A model generated the notes under the pieces. That model was not told where the DNA came from. It was given only the letters and a program-made list of their open reading frames with translations, and did not search any database. Shown here piece after piece: positions 50,316 through 58,534 of a stretch of DNA of 64,000 nucleotides. The translations under genes were made by a program, and so were the position numbers. Source of the DNA: Streptomyces sp. NBC_01233 (GTDB taxonomy: Bacteria > Actinomycetota > Actinomycetes > Streptomycetales > Streptomycetaceae). The DNA lies in NCBI RefSeq assembly GCF_035989305.1, contig NZ_CP108514.1, positions 3,038,501 to 3,102,500 of the forward strand, in the 5' to 3' direction. Every line of letters starts with the position of its first letter. Positions within the stretch are counted from its first letter, which is position 1.

Positions 50316-50801
50316 ATGCCGTTGCGCGACATCAATCACCAGGGGAGTCCCTCCCGACGCTTCCCCACTGGCTTGGACCTGCAGTTCCCGGTCCGTGGCC
50401 GCCGTGGGAGCTCCCACGAGGTGGGCGAAGTGGACGCGGTTCTCCCCGGCCGCGCTCGCCGACTGTGTAGCGCCTGGCTTCGATTGGCTGACGAGGAGCA
50501 AGCCGCTGACCTGATCGCGCTGGCCGCCACGGAGCTCCTGACGAACGCGATTCGGTACGGCACTGCCAGCACCATCCGGTTCCGCCTGGAACCGTCGGTC
50601 GACCTTCTCAAGTTGTCGGTTGACGACGGAAATCCGCAGCAACCCAGCATCCAGGCAGCTGATCTCCTGGCAGAACGCGGGAGAGGGATGCAGATCGTGG
50701 ACCAGTTGGTCCGTGGCGCCGGCGGCGACTTGGGGTTCAGCGAAGACGGCACGACCACGTGGTGCACCTTTCCGATCTCCAAGGAGGGGCGGCATGCCTG
50801 A
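50316..50801 (+). CDS. RsbW-like anti-sigma-type ATPase (HATPase_c)
   Basis: This protein of about 161 aa has the Bergerat N-box LIALAATELLTNAIRYG, then VDDGNPQQPS and the glycine-rich AERGRGMQIVDQLV. These are the hallmarks of serine-kinase-like anti-sigma ATPases. ATG 50316 (MPLRDINHQG) after GAGGT is preferred; the longer frame would cross the control region. Such ATPases are the third member of WhiJ/AbaA-like regulator sets in Streptomyces. Confidence 0.82.
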   Translation: MPLRDINHQGSPSRRFPTGLDLQFPVRGRRGSSHEVGEVDAVLPGRARRLCSAWLRLADEEQAADLIALAATELLTNAIRYGTASTIRFRLEPSVDLLKLSVDDGNPQQPSIQAADLLAERGRGMQIVDQLVRGAGGDLGFSEDGTTTWCTFPISKEGRHA

Positions 50802-50901
50802 GGAGGCCCCCGAGGGCTTACCGGAGTCCTCCCTCCCGCCACGCCCGGATGCCAACACCCCGTGCGTCCTGGGGTCGGTCGACCATGGGGAAGCGGCATG
50901 A
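50794..50901 (+). CDS. 35-aa small protein, unknown
   Basis: ATG 50794 has AAGGAGGGG at ideal spacing and overlaps the ATPase end. Its own stop overlaps the next ATG (ATGA). The peptide starts MPEEAPEGLPESSLPPRPDA and is Pro/Glu-rich. Coupling on both sides supports translation. No family recognised. Confidence 0.6.
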   Translation: MPEEAPEGLPESSLPPRPDANTPCVLGSVDHGEAA

Positions 50902-51383
50902 GTCTGCCTGCGGAAGTCTTAGCCGTGCCGCCATGCGCACCGGCATCCGACGCCGCCGACCTCGCCGCTGCCGTCCGCCGCCTCCTGCACCAAGAGGCCA
51001 GTGGCGAAGTGGAACTCCGCCTCGGCACACGGACTTTCGAGCTTGTTGTCACCACTCGGGGTCGACGCTCCGATCACGCCCTGGCGCTCATGGACATGTG
51101 GCAGCCCGAGGGGTGCGGCCCCGTCGTGGATGACCCGGGCCGCCCGTTCCGCTACTGGCTCGTTCCTCCCGGCACCGCGAGTCGCTGGGAGAACGGCTTC
51201 GGCCGCTGTGTCCCCCACGGCCGCGTGGTGATGCCGCCGCTCGACCGCGACCGGCCGCCCGGGCCCTTCTGGGTCCGGCCCTGGGACCGTCACCGCCTCG
51301 TCGGTGCAGGCCTGCTGCGCTCCGCGTTGGCTGCTGGCACCGGCAAGTCGGCGTGGCCGCCCCTACCTCCGCTGCACCCCTAG
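50898..51383 (+). CDS. Cargo-block protein, unknown
   Basis: This 161-aa protein has the central block VELRLGTRTFELVVTTRGRR, Asp/Trp-rich MDMWQPEGCGPVVDDPGRPF and FWVRPWDRHRL near the end. No family recognised and no membrane segment. ATG 50898 overlaps the preceding stop, so it is coupled to the small protein gene. Confidence 0.65.
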   Translation: MSLPAEVLAVPPCAPASDAADLAAAVRRLLHQEASGEVELRLGTRTFELVVTTRGRRSDHALALMDMWQPEGCGPVVDDPGRPFRYWLVPPGTASRWENGFGRCVPHGRVVMPPLDRDRPPGPFWVRPWDRHRLVGAGLLRSALAAGTGKSAWPPLPPLHP

Positions 51384-51525
51384 CGTCGCCGCCTTGGAGG
51401 GCGGACCGCCGACGCCACCCCTCGCAATTGCCGCCCGCGCAGGCCGTGCCCCGTCCGGTCAGACGTGCACGGGCGTCCACGTACACCGTCTCGGATGGGG
51501 CGGACCCAGCCAGAAGAGGATTCCT

Positions 51526-51747
51526 GTGGACCAATCCACACCACCGAAGTGCCCGCACTCCCCGCCCTGCCCTCCGCCCGAGGACCACTGCCGCGGGACG
51601 GCCAGGATCGTGGCCGCGCACCCTGAACAGGGGTGGAACCTGCTCTGCAATGGCGTACTGGAGTTCGAGGACACTGGTCAACTGCTGCCGGACGGCAGCA
51701 TGGTTGCCCCTCACCGGCCCACTGGCGGCGCGAGGGCTGCGGCGTGA
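51526..51747 (+). CDS. DUF5999-like protein
   Basis: This 73-aa protein contains CPHSPPCPPPEDHCRGTARI then AHPEQGWNLLCNGVLEFEDT and GQLLPDGSMVAPHRP. This is the pattern of a small Streptomyces family (DUF5999) with paired N-terminal cysteines that may hold zinc. GTG 51526 has AGAGGA 5 bases upstream. It overlaps the following HTH gene by GTGA. Confidence 0.8.
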   Translation: MDQSTPPKCPHSPPCPPPEDHCRGTARIVAAHPEQGWNLLCNGVLEFEDTGQLLPDGSMVAPHRPTGGARAAA

Positions 51748-52202
51748 GCGGACGAGCGAAACCCCGCGACCAATTTCTACTGACCGAGCGTGAGCTGCAG
51801 ACCGTGGCCCTGGCCGCCGACGGGCTGACGCTCCACTCGATCGCGAGACGCCTGACGGTCACCTACGGAGCAGTGCAGTCGAGGTTGAAGTTCGCCCGGC
51901 TGAAGTCAGGTGCCCCCAGAACCACTGCCCTGGTCCACAGTGTCTACGCCTCGAAGCAGCTGCCCCCGCCAGCAACCGAACAGCCTGTACCGCTGTCCGC
52001 AGACCAGATGCAGGTGCTGGGCTACCTCTCCGAGGGGCTGACCGCAGCCGACATGCGGGCGCGCGTCTCCTGGCCGGAATACCGGCTTCGTGACGCCTAC
52101 GCCGATCTGCTGGAGGCCCTCGACGCCGCCGACAGGCCGGCGTACGCAATCAAACGTGCTTGGGCCATGGGGCACCTGGGCCAAGAGCAGCAACCCACCT
52201 GA
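51744..52202 (+). CDS. Regulator with two LuxR-type HTH-like segments
   Basis: This 152-aa protein has a first HTH, LTERELQTVALAADGLTLHS followed by IARRLTVTYGAVQSRLK. The second, more diverged segment is LSADQMQVLGYLSEGLTAAD followed by MRARVSWPEYRLRDAY. No receiver domain is present. It is likely a small DNA-binding protein controlling the ligase operon that follows. GTG 51744 is fixed by the overlap. Confidence 0.75.
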   Translation: MSGRAKPRDQFLLTERELQTVALAADGLTLHSIARRLTVTYGAVQSRLKFARLKSGAPRTTALVHSVYASKQLPPPATEQPVPLSADQMQVLGYLSEGLTAADMRARVSWPEYRLRDAYADLLEALDAADRPAYAIKRAWAMGHLGQEQQPT

Positions 52203-52338
52203 CCCTGCGCCCTTCTGGGCTCAGCCACGGCGTCCCGGCTCGGGTAGGCGGCCCGTCAGCCTTCCACCGCATGAGCGGGCACGGCACCGGGCCGGGACGC
52301 CTTCGATCGGAGCATCACCCCAATCACGAGGAGCGTAC

Positions 52339-53304
52339 ATGTCTGACCAGCCCCACTACCTGGGCCGGATTGGTGTTCTGTACGGCGGGGACTCCCCCGA
52401 ACGGCCTGGATCTGTGGCCTCCGCAGAAGCCGTATTCAAGGCGCTGGCGAACGTCGGCATGCAGGCCGAGATGATCGACCTCGCCGACGTTCGGGAACTC
52501 GGCGCGGGCCTGCGGGACCGCATCGACGTCGCCCTCCTTGCCTGCCACGGGCCGGGAGGCGAGGACGGAAAGGTGCAGGGCCACCTGGAGCAGCTGGGTA
52601 TCCCCTACACCGGCTCGGGTGTCCTCGCCAGCGCGCTCGGCATGCACAAGCCGACGTTCAAGACCCTGCTCGCCGCTCTGAACATCGACACGCCCAAGTC
52701 CATCAGCGTGCTGCCCGAGCACTCCGTGGAGAGCACGCTGACCACGGTCGAGCTGAACCTCGGCTACCCGGTGTTCGTGAAGCCCGCTGGCGGCGGCGGC
52801 AGCCTCGGCGCCGGCATCGCCCGCACCGCCGAGGAACTCGCGGAGCTGCTGCGGGCACGGCGCGATCAGCCGTACGCCGAGTACATGGTCGAGGAGTACA
52901 TCGACGGGATCCCGTGCACGGTGGGGATCCTCGACCAGGGCGGGCCTGTCGTGCTGCCGCTGCTGACCTGCGAGACGGATCGTGCGTTCTACGACTACGA
53001 GGCAAAGCACGACCGGGGGCTTCGTCGCGAGACCTGCCCGGCCACCTTGCCCGAGGAGGTGGAACAGCGGGTGATGGAGACCGCGCTGCGGGTGCACCGG
53101 CTGATCGGCGCGCACGGGGTGAGCCGAGTGGACTTCCTCATCTGCCCGGACGGCCGGAGCCCGGTGCTGGAGGTCAATACGGTTCCGGGCCTGTCGGAGC
53201 ACGGGAACCTCGCAACAATGGCGGCCGCGGCGGGCGTGTCGTACGTCGAGCTGATCAAGCGGGTGCTGGACACGGCTTTCACCAAGGTCTCGTACGTGCC
53301 TTGA
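52339..53304 (+). CDS. D-Ala-D-Ala-ligase-like ATP-grasp enzyme with altered substrate pocket
   Basis: This 321-aa protein aligns end to end with E. coli DdlB: GGDSPERPGSVASAEAV, ACHGPGGEDGKVQGHLEQLG, PYTGSGVLASALGMHK and LEVNTVPGLSEHGNL. ATP and metal residues are kept. DdlB Glu15 is kept, but Ser150 is Gly (KPAGGGGSLG), Tyr216 is His (YDYEAKH) and Ser281 is Gly. Glu15, Ser150 and Tyr216 form the DdlB hydrogen-bond network controlling the second-substrate choice, so this enzyme probably does not make plain D-Ala-D-Ala. ATG 52339 has GAGGAG upstream. Confidence 0.85.
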   Translation: MSDQPHYLGRIGVLYGGDSPERPGSVASAEAVFKALANVGMQAEMIDLADVRELGAGLRDRIDVALLACHGPGGEDGKVQGHLEQLGIPYTGSGVLASALGMHKPTFKTLLAALNIDTPKSISVLPEHSVESTLTTVELNLGYPVFVKPAGGGGSLGAGIARTAEELAELLRARRDQPYAEYMVEEYIDGIPCTVGILDQGGPVVLPLLTCETDRAFYDYEAKHDRGLRRETCPATLPEEVEQRVMETALRVHRLIGAHGVSRVDFLICPDGRSPVLEVNTVPGLSEHGNLATMAAAAGVSYVELIKRVLDTAFTKVSYVP

Positions 53305-53323
53305 CGACGGCAGAGTAGGCGGC

Positions 53324-53947
53324 ATGACCGTTGCCACGACCCATCATGTCCCCTACTTCTCCCAGTGGGAGTCCGCTGCTCTGGTGCCCGAGTTCGTCTC
53401 GGGCACCACCGCCGCAGCCCATGATCCGCTGTGGGAGTCCTCCGGTGCTGACACGCCCGAGGAGTACGCCTTCTGGGCGCCCCGAATGTGCGGCATGGCG
53501 TGCCTGCGGATGGCTCTGGGCCACTTCGGGCAGCCTGTGCCCCCGTCGGTGCCGCTGGTCCGCGATGCACTGACCGCCGGCGCGTACGTACGCGACGGCG
53601 ACCAGGTCCAAGGACTGATCTATGCCCCGTTCGCCGCGTGGGTGGCTTCCCGGTGGGGCCTGTTCACCGAAGCCCGGCCGCAGCTGTCCGTGGACCAGGT
53701 GGACGCCGAGGTGTCCCGCGGGCGGCTGGTGCTCCTGTCGGTGCACAAGTCCATCCGCACCCTCGATCCCCAGCCCAAGGCCCGCGGCGGGCACCTGGTG
53801 CTCGCCGTCGGCTCTGGCCCCGACCACATCGCGATCCATAACCCCTCCGGGTTCCCGGAGCAGTCACAGCAGTTCCACCAAGTCCCCAAGGCGGACCTCG
53901 GTCGGTTCTTCGCCGGCCGGGGGGTCGTCCTGGGCCACGCCCAGTAG
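53324..53947 (+). CDS. C39-like cysteine peptidase (PF13529 type)
   Basis: This 207-aa protein has catalytic Cys in WAPRMCGMACLRMALGHFG, catalytic His in ARGGHLVLAVGSG and the downstream Asn in IAIHNPSG, the C39 order. It has no signal peptide. It lies 20 bp after the Ddl-like gene and 8 bp before the MurF-like gene, so the three are one operon. It may cleave or transfer a peptide made by the two ligases. Function is inferred. Confidence 0.78.
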   Translation: MTVATTHHVPYFSQWESAALVPEFVSGTTAAAHDPLWESSGADTPEEYAFWAPRMCGMACLRMALGHFGQPVPPSVPLVRDALTAGAYVRDGDQVQGLIYAPFAAWVASRWGLFTEARPQLSVDQVDAEVSRGRLVLLSVHKSIRTLDPQPKARGGHLVLAVGSGPDHIAIHNPSGFPEQSQQFHQVPKADLGRFFAGRGVVLGHAQ

Positions 53948-54304
53948 GAGCATCGTGATCCCCCTTTCCCTCCAAGACGCCGCGCTCGTCACCAACGGCC
54001 GCCTGACCGGAGCCCACGACCCGGGCCAGCTGATCACCGGACCGCTCGTGTTCGACTCCCGCGACATCACGGCCGGCTCGCTGTTCTGCTGTCTGAAGGG
54101 CCGCTCGGTCGACGGGCACGCGTTCGCCGCACAGGCCATCGCGGATGGTGCGGTGGCCGTCCTCGCTGACCAGCCCGTCGAAGGCCCTGCCATCGTGGTC
54201 CCCGACGTCTTGTTGGCAATGGGGCAGATCGCGGCCCGCGTGGCCGTCAGCTACACCGGAACAGTGATCGGGGTGAGGTTCCCCCGCACTGCGGGAGGGG
54301 CTGA

Positions 54305-55225
54305 CTAGCTGGTCAGGGTGGGTTGACGTGGTTTCAGGTTCACTTGTTCGGTCGCTGCCTGGTTGGCGTAGTGCTTCTCCTCGTACTCGATGGGGCTGAG
54401 GTAGCCGAGCCGTTTCTGGATGCGGCGGGGGTTGTAGAAGCCGTCGATGTACTCGAAGAGCGCGAGGTTCGCCTCGGCCCTGGTGGCGAAGACGCGGCCG
54501 CGGATGCACTCGGTCTTGATGACCATCCACAGGTTCTCCGCGAGGGCGTTGTCGTACGAGTCGCCGACCGAGCCCATGGAAGCCTGGATCCCGGCCCTGA
54601 CCAGGCGTGTTGTGAGCTTCACGGACGTGTATTGACAGCCGTGGTCGGCGTGGTGAATAAGCTCTCCGGGGGCGACCTCGCGGCTGGCCAGGGCGTATTC
54701 CAGCGAGGTCAGGACCAGATCGGCGTCGGCGCGGGCGGAGGTCTCCCAGGCCACCACCCGGCGGGAGAACGCGTCGCGGATCGCGGACAGCCACAACGGC
54801 CCCTCCCCGGTGGGGATCATGGTCAGGTCGGTAACCCACAGCCGGTTCGGCCCGGCCGCGGTGAAGTCGCGTTGCACCAGGTCAGGGGCCAGATCGGCGT
54901 CCGGGTCACGGCGAGTGAAACCCTTGCCCCGGCGGGGACTGATCCCGGCCAGGCCGGCCTGGCGCATGAGCCGCTCGACGCGCTTCCTGCCGACGTGGAC
55001 GCCCTCACGCTTGAGGACGGCGTGCACGCGGGGTGAGCCGTAGATCCCGCCGGACTCCTCGTGGACCTGCCGGATCCTGCTGGTCAGCTCGGCATCCCGG
55101 CGGCGCCGTTCGCACGGTTCGGTCTCGGCCTGGCGCCACCGGTAGTAGGTGGAGGAGGGGATGTTCAGTTCCCGGAGTACGGGCTCGACCCCCAGATACG
55201 GGTGCTCGTCAACGAGCGCCGTCAC
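54305..55225 (-). CDS. IS3-family transposase OrfB
   Basis: This 306-aa integrase-type catalytic protein has the DDE residues in WVTDLTMIPTG, HHADHGCQYTS and the downstream Glu in ENLWMVIKTECI. It is normally produced as an OrfAB fusion by -1 frameshifting. Here its GTG overlaps the orfA stop (GTGA). OrfA is interrupted, so the element is probably immobile. Confidence 0.93.
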   Translation of the reverse strand: MTALVDEHPYLGVEPVLRELNIPSSTYYRWRQAETEPCERRRRDAELTSRIRQVHEESGGIYGSPRVHAVLKREGVHVGRKRVERLMRQAGLAGISPRRGKGFTRRDPDADLAPDLVQRDFTAAGPNRLWVTDLTMIPTGEGPLWLSAIRDAFSRRVVAWETSARADADLVLTSLEYALASREVAPGELIHHADHGCQYTSVKLTTRLVRAGIQASMGSVGDSYDNALAENLWMVIKTECIRGRVFATRAEANLALFEYIDGFYNPRRIQKRLGYLSPIEYEEKHYANQAATEQVNLKPRQPTLTS

Positions 55226-55516
55226 CTGGGCCGGGTCGGGTCGAGCTGGGCCGCGAAAAAAGCCGAGGCCGTCCGCAGGACCTCATTCGCACGCTTGAGC
55301 TGTGCATTCTCCTTCCGCAGGGCGGCAAGCTCCTCCCGCTCGCCAGTGGTGAGCACGTCGTCGCGTTCGCCGGCGTCGGCCTCTGCCTGCCGGATCCAGT
55401 TGCGCAGAGCCTCGTGGTGCACGCCGAGTTCCTCGGCCATGCGGCGGATCACGGGCTTCGGCTCGGCGGTCCGGTACATCCGTACCGCACGCTCACGCAA
55501 CTCCAGCGGATACTTC

Positions 55517-57291
55517 CAAGACCACGGAGTTATGGCTTGTCCGGCGCTGTCAACAGGGGCGGGGACAGGGGCTTGTGGAGGTTGGGGTGGTCCACTCGGG
55601 GTCGAGGGTGTAGAGGCCCCGGCCGGTGCGGCGGAGGATTCCTTCGCGGACCCAGCGTCCCAGTTCTGCGCGTAGTCCTTGGGGATCCTCCAGTCCGATA
55701 CCGCGGGCGATTTCACATGCGCGCCAGGTGCGGTGGGGATCGGTTCGCAGGAGTTGCAGTGTGCGGTCGCGGCGTCCGTCGGGGCCTGGGCCAGCGGAGG
55801 GGTTCACGGTGACACTGATGCTGGTGATCCTGGATGCGCCCAGGACTTGTGCCTGGTGGGGCGGGGCGGCGTAGCGGGAGATCGGGCATTTGACGCGGCG
55901 TGGGTTGACGCGGGCCCGGCGGGGTGGGAGCAGATCGTGCAGCAGGGCCGGTGTGATTCGTCCCGGTCCGGTGTCGGGCAGTACGTCGGCTGCGGCGATG
56001 AGCTGGTCTTTTGCGGTCTCCAGGGCGACGGTGAAGGAGGCGCGGTCCGGGTCGGTGCCGGGGAGGGTCTCGACGGCCTCGGCCATCGCGCGGCGCAGTG
56101 CCTGGTAGACGGTCAGGTGAGCCCAGAGTTCTTGTTGGATCCCGGTCGCGTCCTGGGATCGCAGCACCAGGCCGTGCTGCAGGGTGTGCCGAAGCGAGTA
56201 GAACGCGGACTCGATCTCCCATCGCTCGTGGTAGAGCTCCACCAGCTCTGCGGCGGGGTAGCGACGGTGATCGGTCAGCGTGGTGGCCAGTCGGTAGTGG
56301 CCTTCCAGCCTCAGCCCTTTGGCGGTCGTCACCGCGATGTGCGCATCGATGATCCTCAGCCGGGTCCCGTTGATCCTGGTCAGGAATGACCCGTCCGGCA
56401 GTAGTGCCCAGCGTGCGGGTGTCCGGGTTCCCTTGAGGCGTACCAGCAGCTGGGCGCCGGTGGCCGCGGCCTTCGCGAGGAAGTCGTCGGAGTCGAAGCC
56501 CCGGTCGTTGAGCAGCAGCATCCTGTTGTCCAGCAGTGGTAGCAGCTGCTCGGCGTAGCCGGTCTCCTTCTCGGGCGTCGGTCCGAAGACCGCACCGAGC
56601 AGGGCCCGGGTTCCGGTCTCGCACAGCACCATGATCTTCAGCATCGGATATCCGTCCGTGCCGTAACGATGCTTGTGTTTGCCCAGCCAGGCGCAGACTC
56701 GCGGCCGGTCAGGGGCCTTGGTGGAGCTGCAGCCGTCGAAGGCGACTGTGCGCCAGCACCTGTATCGCACCCCTGGTGTGATCGGCTGTGCCACGGGACC
56801 GGCCAGTGTCTCGAAGAGCAGCCGCAGCGGCGCGGCGCCCAGCCGCCGGCGCACCTCTCGCAGCGCCTTCTCCGACGGACGCGGTGGAAGGAGCCCGCGC
56901 AGGCCGCAGGTGAGTTTGTCCCACACCCGCATGTAGCCCAGCTGCGGGAAGAGAACCAGTGCCAGCACGAAGTAGACACCCACCCTCGACGGCAGCAGCC
57001 TCAGCCTCCGCTGGGTTCCGCCAGTACGTTCCAGCACGTCATCGACCAGTTCAAAGGGCAGGTGCCGGGTCAGCTCGCCCAGATGCCCCGGAGCGAAGAC
57101 CCCGTCGGCGACGGTGATGGACGACGTGAGCGTGACGGTGGAACACTGAACGGGCAACGGGGCTCCTTCAGGCGGGAAGACCTTGGTCGGCTTCCTCGCT
57201 CTACCAGGAGTCCCGTTGCCCTGACCGGCACTTCTCCCAAATACCTCGCCCCTGTTGACAGCGGCCGACAAGCCATAACTCCGTGGTCTTG
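55517..57291 (-). mobile_element. IS4-family insertion sequence inside the IS3 element (1,775 bp)
   Basis: The ends share CAAGACCACGGAGTTATGG and more beyond, as inverted repeats of about 40 bp. The 9-bp target GGATACTTC lies at 55508-55516 and 57292-57300. It has one transposase gene. It landed within codon 8 of IS3 orfA, so it is the youngest event of this stack. Confidence 0.92.
55550..57271 (-). CDS. IS4-family transposase
   Basis: This protein of about 573 aa has the N-terminal IS4 domain (HLPFELVDDVLERTGGTQRR, LLPSRVGVYFVLALVLFPQL) and the DDE core. The core shows Asp in VAFDGCSSTKAPD, LLNDRGFDSDDFL and the YREK-like signature YHERWEIESAFYSLRHTL. The only start near the family N-terminus is a TTG at 57271 within the inverted repeat; the start is therefore unsure. 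A C-terminal winged-helix-like extension (CEIARGIGLEDPQGLRAELG) is unusual. Confidence 0.88.
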   Translation of the reverse strand: MSAAVNRGEVFGRSAGQGNGTPGRARKPTKVFPPEGAPLPVQCSTVTLTSSITVADGVFAPGHLGELTRHLPFELVDDVLERTGGTQRRLRLLPSRVGVYFVLALVLFPQLGYMRVWDKLTCGLRGLLPPRPSEKALREVRRRLGAAPLRLLFETLAGPVAQPITPGVRYRCWRTVAFDGCSSTKAPDRPRVCAWLGKHKHRYGTDGYPMLKIMVLCETGTRALLGAVFGPTPEKETGYAEQLLPLLDNRMLLLNDRGFDSDDFLAKAAATGAQLLVRLKGTRTPARWALLPDGSFLTRINGTRLRIIDAHIAVTTAKGLRLEGHYRLATTLTDHRRYPAAELVELYHERWEIESAFYSLRHTLQHGLVLRSQDATGIQQELWAHLTVYQALRRAMAEAVETLPGTDPDRASFTVALETAKDQLIAAADVLPDTGPGRITPALLHDLLPPRRARVNPRRVKCPISRYAAPPHQAQVLGASRITSISVTVNPSAGPGPDGRRDRTLQLLRTDPHRTWRACEIARGIGLEDPQGLRAELGRWVREGILRRTGRGLYTLDPEWTTPTSTSPCPRPC

Positions 57292-58470
57292 GGATACTTC
57301 CTCGGCGCAGGCATCGTCTGGGCTCCTCTCATGAGACCCATCTGACCCTCTGTCACCCATCCCCGCATCTCGGGGGAAGCTCAGGGTGACCGGATCCGCT
57401 GGCAAGACCAGCACCAAGGACCTGCTCACTTCGATCCTCGAGCTCGACGGTCCCACCGTTGCCACACCCAGGTCCTTCAACAACGAGATCGGCTTCCCCG
57501 TCACCGTCTCGCGGGTCAAGCCGGACAGCCGATACCTGCTGCTGGAGATGGGCGCCCGCGGCCTGGGGCACATCGACAGCCTGTGCGACATCGCCTGCCC
57601 GACGATCTCCACGGTCCTCGGCGTGGGATCGGCACACATCGGGGAGTTCGGCTCCCGCGACGTCATCGCCGACGCCAAGGCCGAGATCGTCCGGGCCCTG
57701 CCCGTGCACGGCACCGCCGTCCTCAACGGCGACGACCCCCTCGTGGCCGCCATGGCCAACGAGACGGACGCCAACGTGATCACATTCGGGTTCGGCGAGG
57801 ACTGCGACGTACGAGCGGAACAGGTCGGCATCCAGCTCGACGGCCGCCCGCACTTCATCCTCGTCCACGGGGGCACCCGCCGCCGGATCGACCTGCGAGT
57901 CCACGGCCGACACAACGTCCTCAACGCCCTGGCAGCGGCCGCCACCGCGACCGCCGCCGGGATCCCCGCTGACCGCATCGCGCAGGGCCTGCGGGAGGCA
58001 GAGATTTCCAGCGGCGGCCGGATGGAGGTGACCACCCGATCGGATGGGGTCACCGTCATCAACGACGCGTTCAACGCCAGCCCCGAGTCTGTGCTCGCTG
58101 CCCTGGGCGCGCTGTCCGACATTGCGGGTGCGACCCGGCGCAAGGTCGCGGTCCTCGGTGAGATGGCCGAACTCGGCGATGAGGCAGAAGCGTGGCACGC
58201 GCGGGTCGCCGAGCAGGTCGTCCATGTGCGGCCGGACGTGGTGATCGGCATCGGTGCCGATCACATGAACCGAATGCTCGCCACGATGGAGAAGGCTGGT
58301 CTGACGGCCACGAAGGCTGAGGCCGACGTGCTCACGGAGGAGATCACCCGGGTCCTGGTGCCTGGCGACGTGGTGCTGGTCAAGGGCGCCAACGCACTTG
58401 GGCTCGAAGCCGTCGCTCGGGTTCTGGCTGCCTCCACGGCTCGGTAGTCGGTCTCAGCCCTGGTGTGCCC

Positions 58471-58499
58471 GCCCCGCTGCGCCGTCCGGGCAGCGGGGC
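58471..58499. terminator. Bidirectional terminator between murF and the minor head gene
   Basis: A 10-bp stem GCCCCGCTGC with a 9-nt loop lies between two convergent stop codons (58447 on plus, 58535 on minus). It marks the right border of the cargo block. Confidence 0.75.
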
Positions 58500-58534
58500 T
58501 GCCGGCGGCTGACACCGGCGCAGGGATGCCTACT

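Larger units (their letters stand above)
55222..57314 (-). pseudogene. IS3-family OrfA, split by the IS4-family insertion
   Basis: The start ATG at 57314 encodes MPAPRKYP. The frame resumes across the nested element at 55507 as LELRERAVRMYRTAEPK. Rejoined across the 9-bp duplication it gives 102 codons plus stop: an HTH then a leucine-zipper segment (EREELAALRKENAQLKRANE), as in IS3 OrfA. The left part on its own reads through IS4 end sequence and is not the native protein. Confidence 0.9.
54274..57383 (-). mobile_element. IS3-family insertion sequence carrying a nested IS4-family element
   Basis: Ends TGAGGTTCCCCCG (54274) and the complement of TGAGCTTCCCCCG (57383) form a short inverted repeat. 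The 3-bp target GGG is at 54271-54273 and 57384-57386, as in IS3. Its orfA is split by the IS4-family element, so the whole is 3,110 bp with an original length of about 1,326 bp. Confidence 0.92.
53955..58447 (+). pseudogene. murF: MurF-like ligase gene interrupted by nested IS elements
   Basis: The 5' part (53955-54273) encodes the N-terminal MurF domain (VIPLSLQDAALVTNGRLTGA to SYTGTVIG). The 3' part (from 57384) starts with VTGSAGKTSTKDLL, the ATP-binding P-loop, and continues with the central and C-terminal Mur ligase domains to VLAASTAR. Removing 54274-57386 and keeping one GGG rejoins them in frame to about 460 aa, the normal MurF length. MurF adds a D-Ala-D-Ala-type dipeptide to UDP-MurNAc-tripeptide. 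GTG 53955 has AGGAG upstream. The gene is now disrupted. Confidence 0.92.

Noticed and set aside
54309..57385. The plus-strand frame from 57386 as a complete gene
   Set aside because: It begins at the P-loop without the MurF N-terminal domain; that domain is found left of the IS, and the 3-bp duplication joins them exactly.
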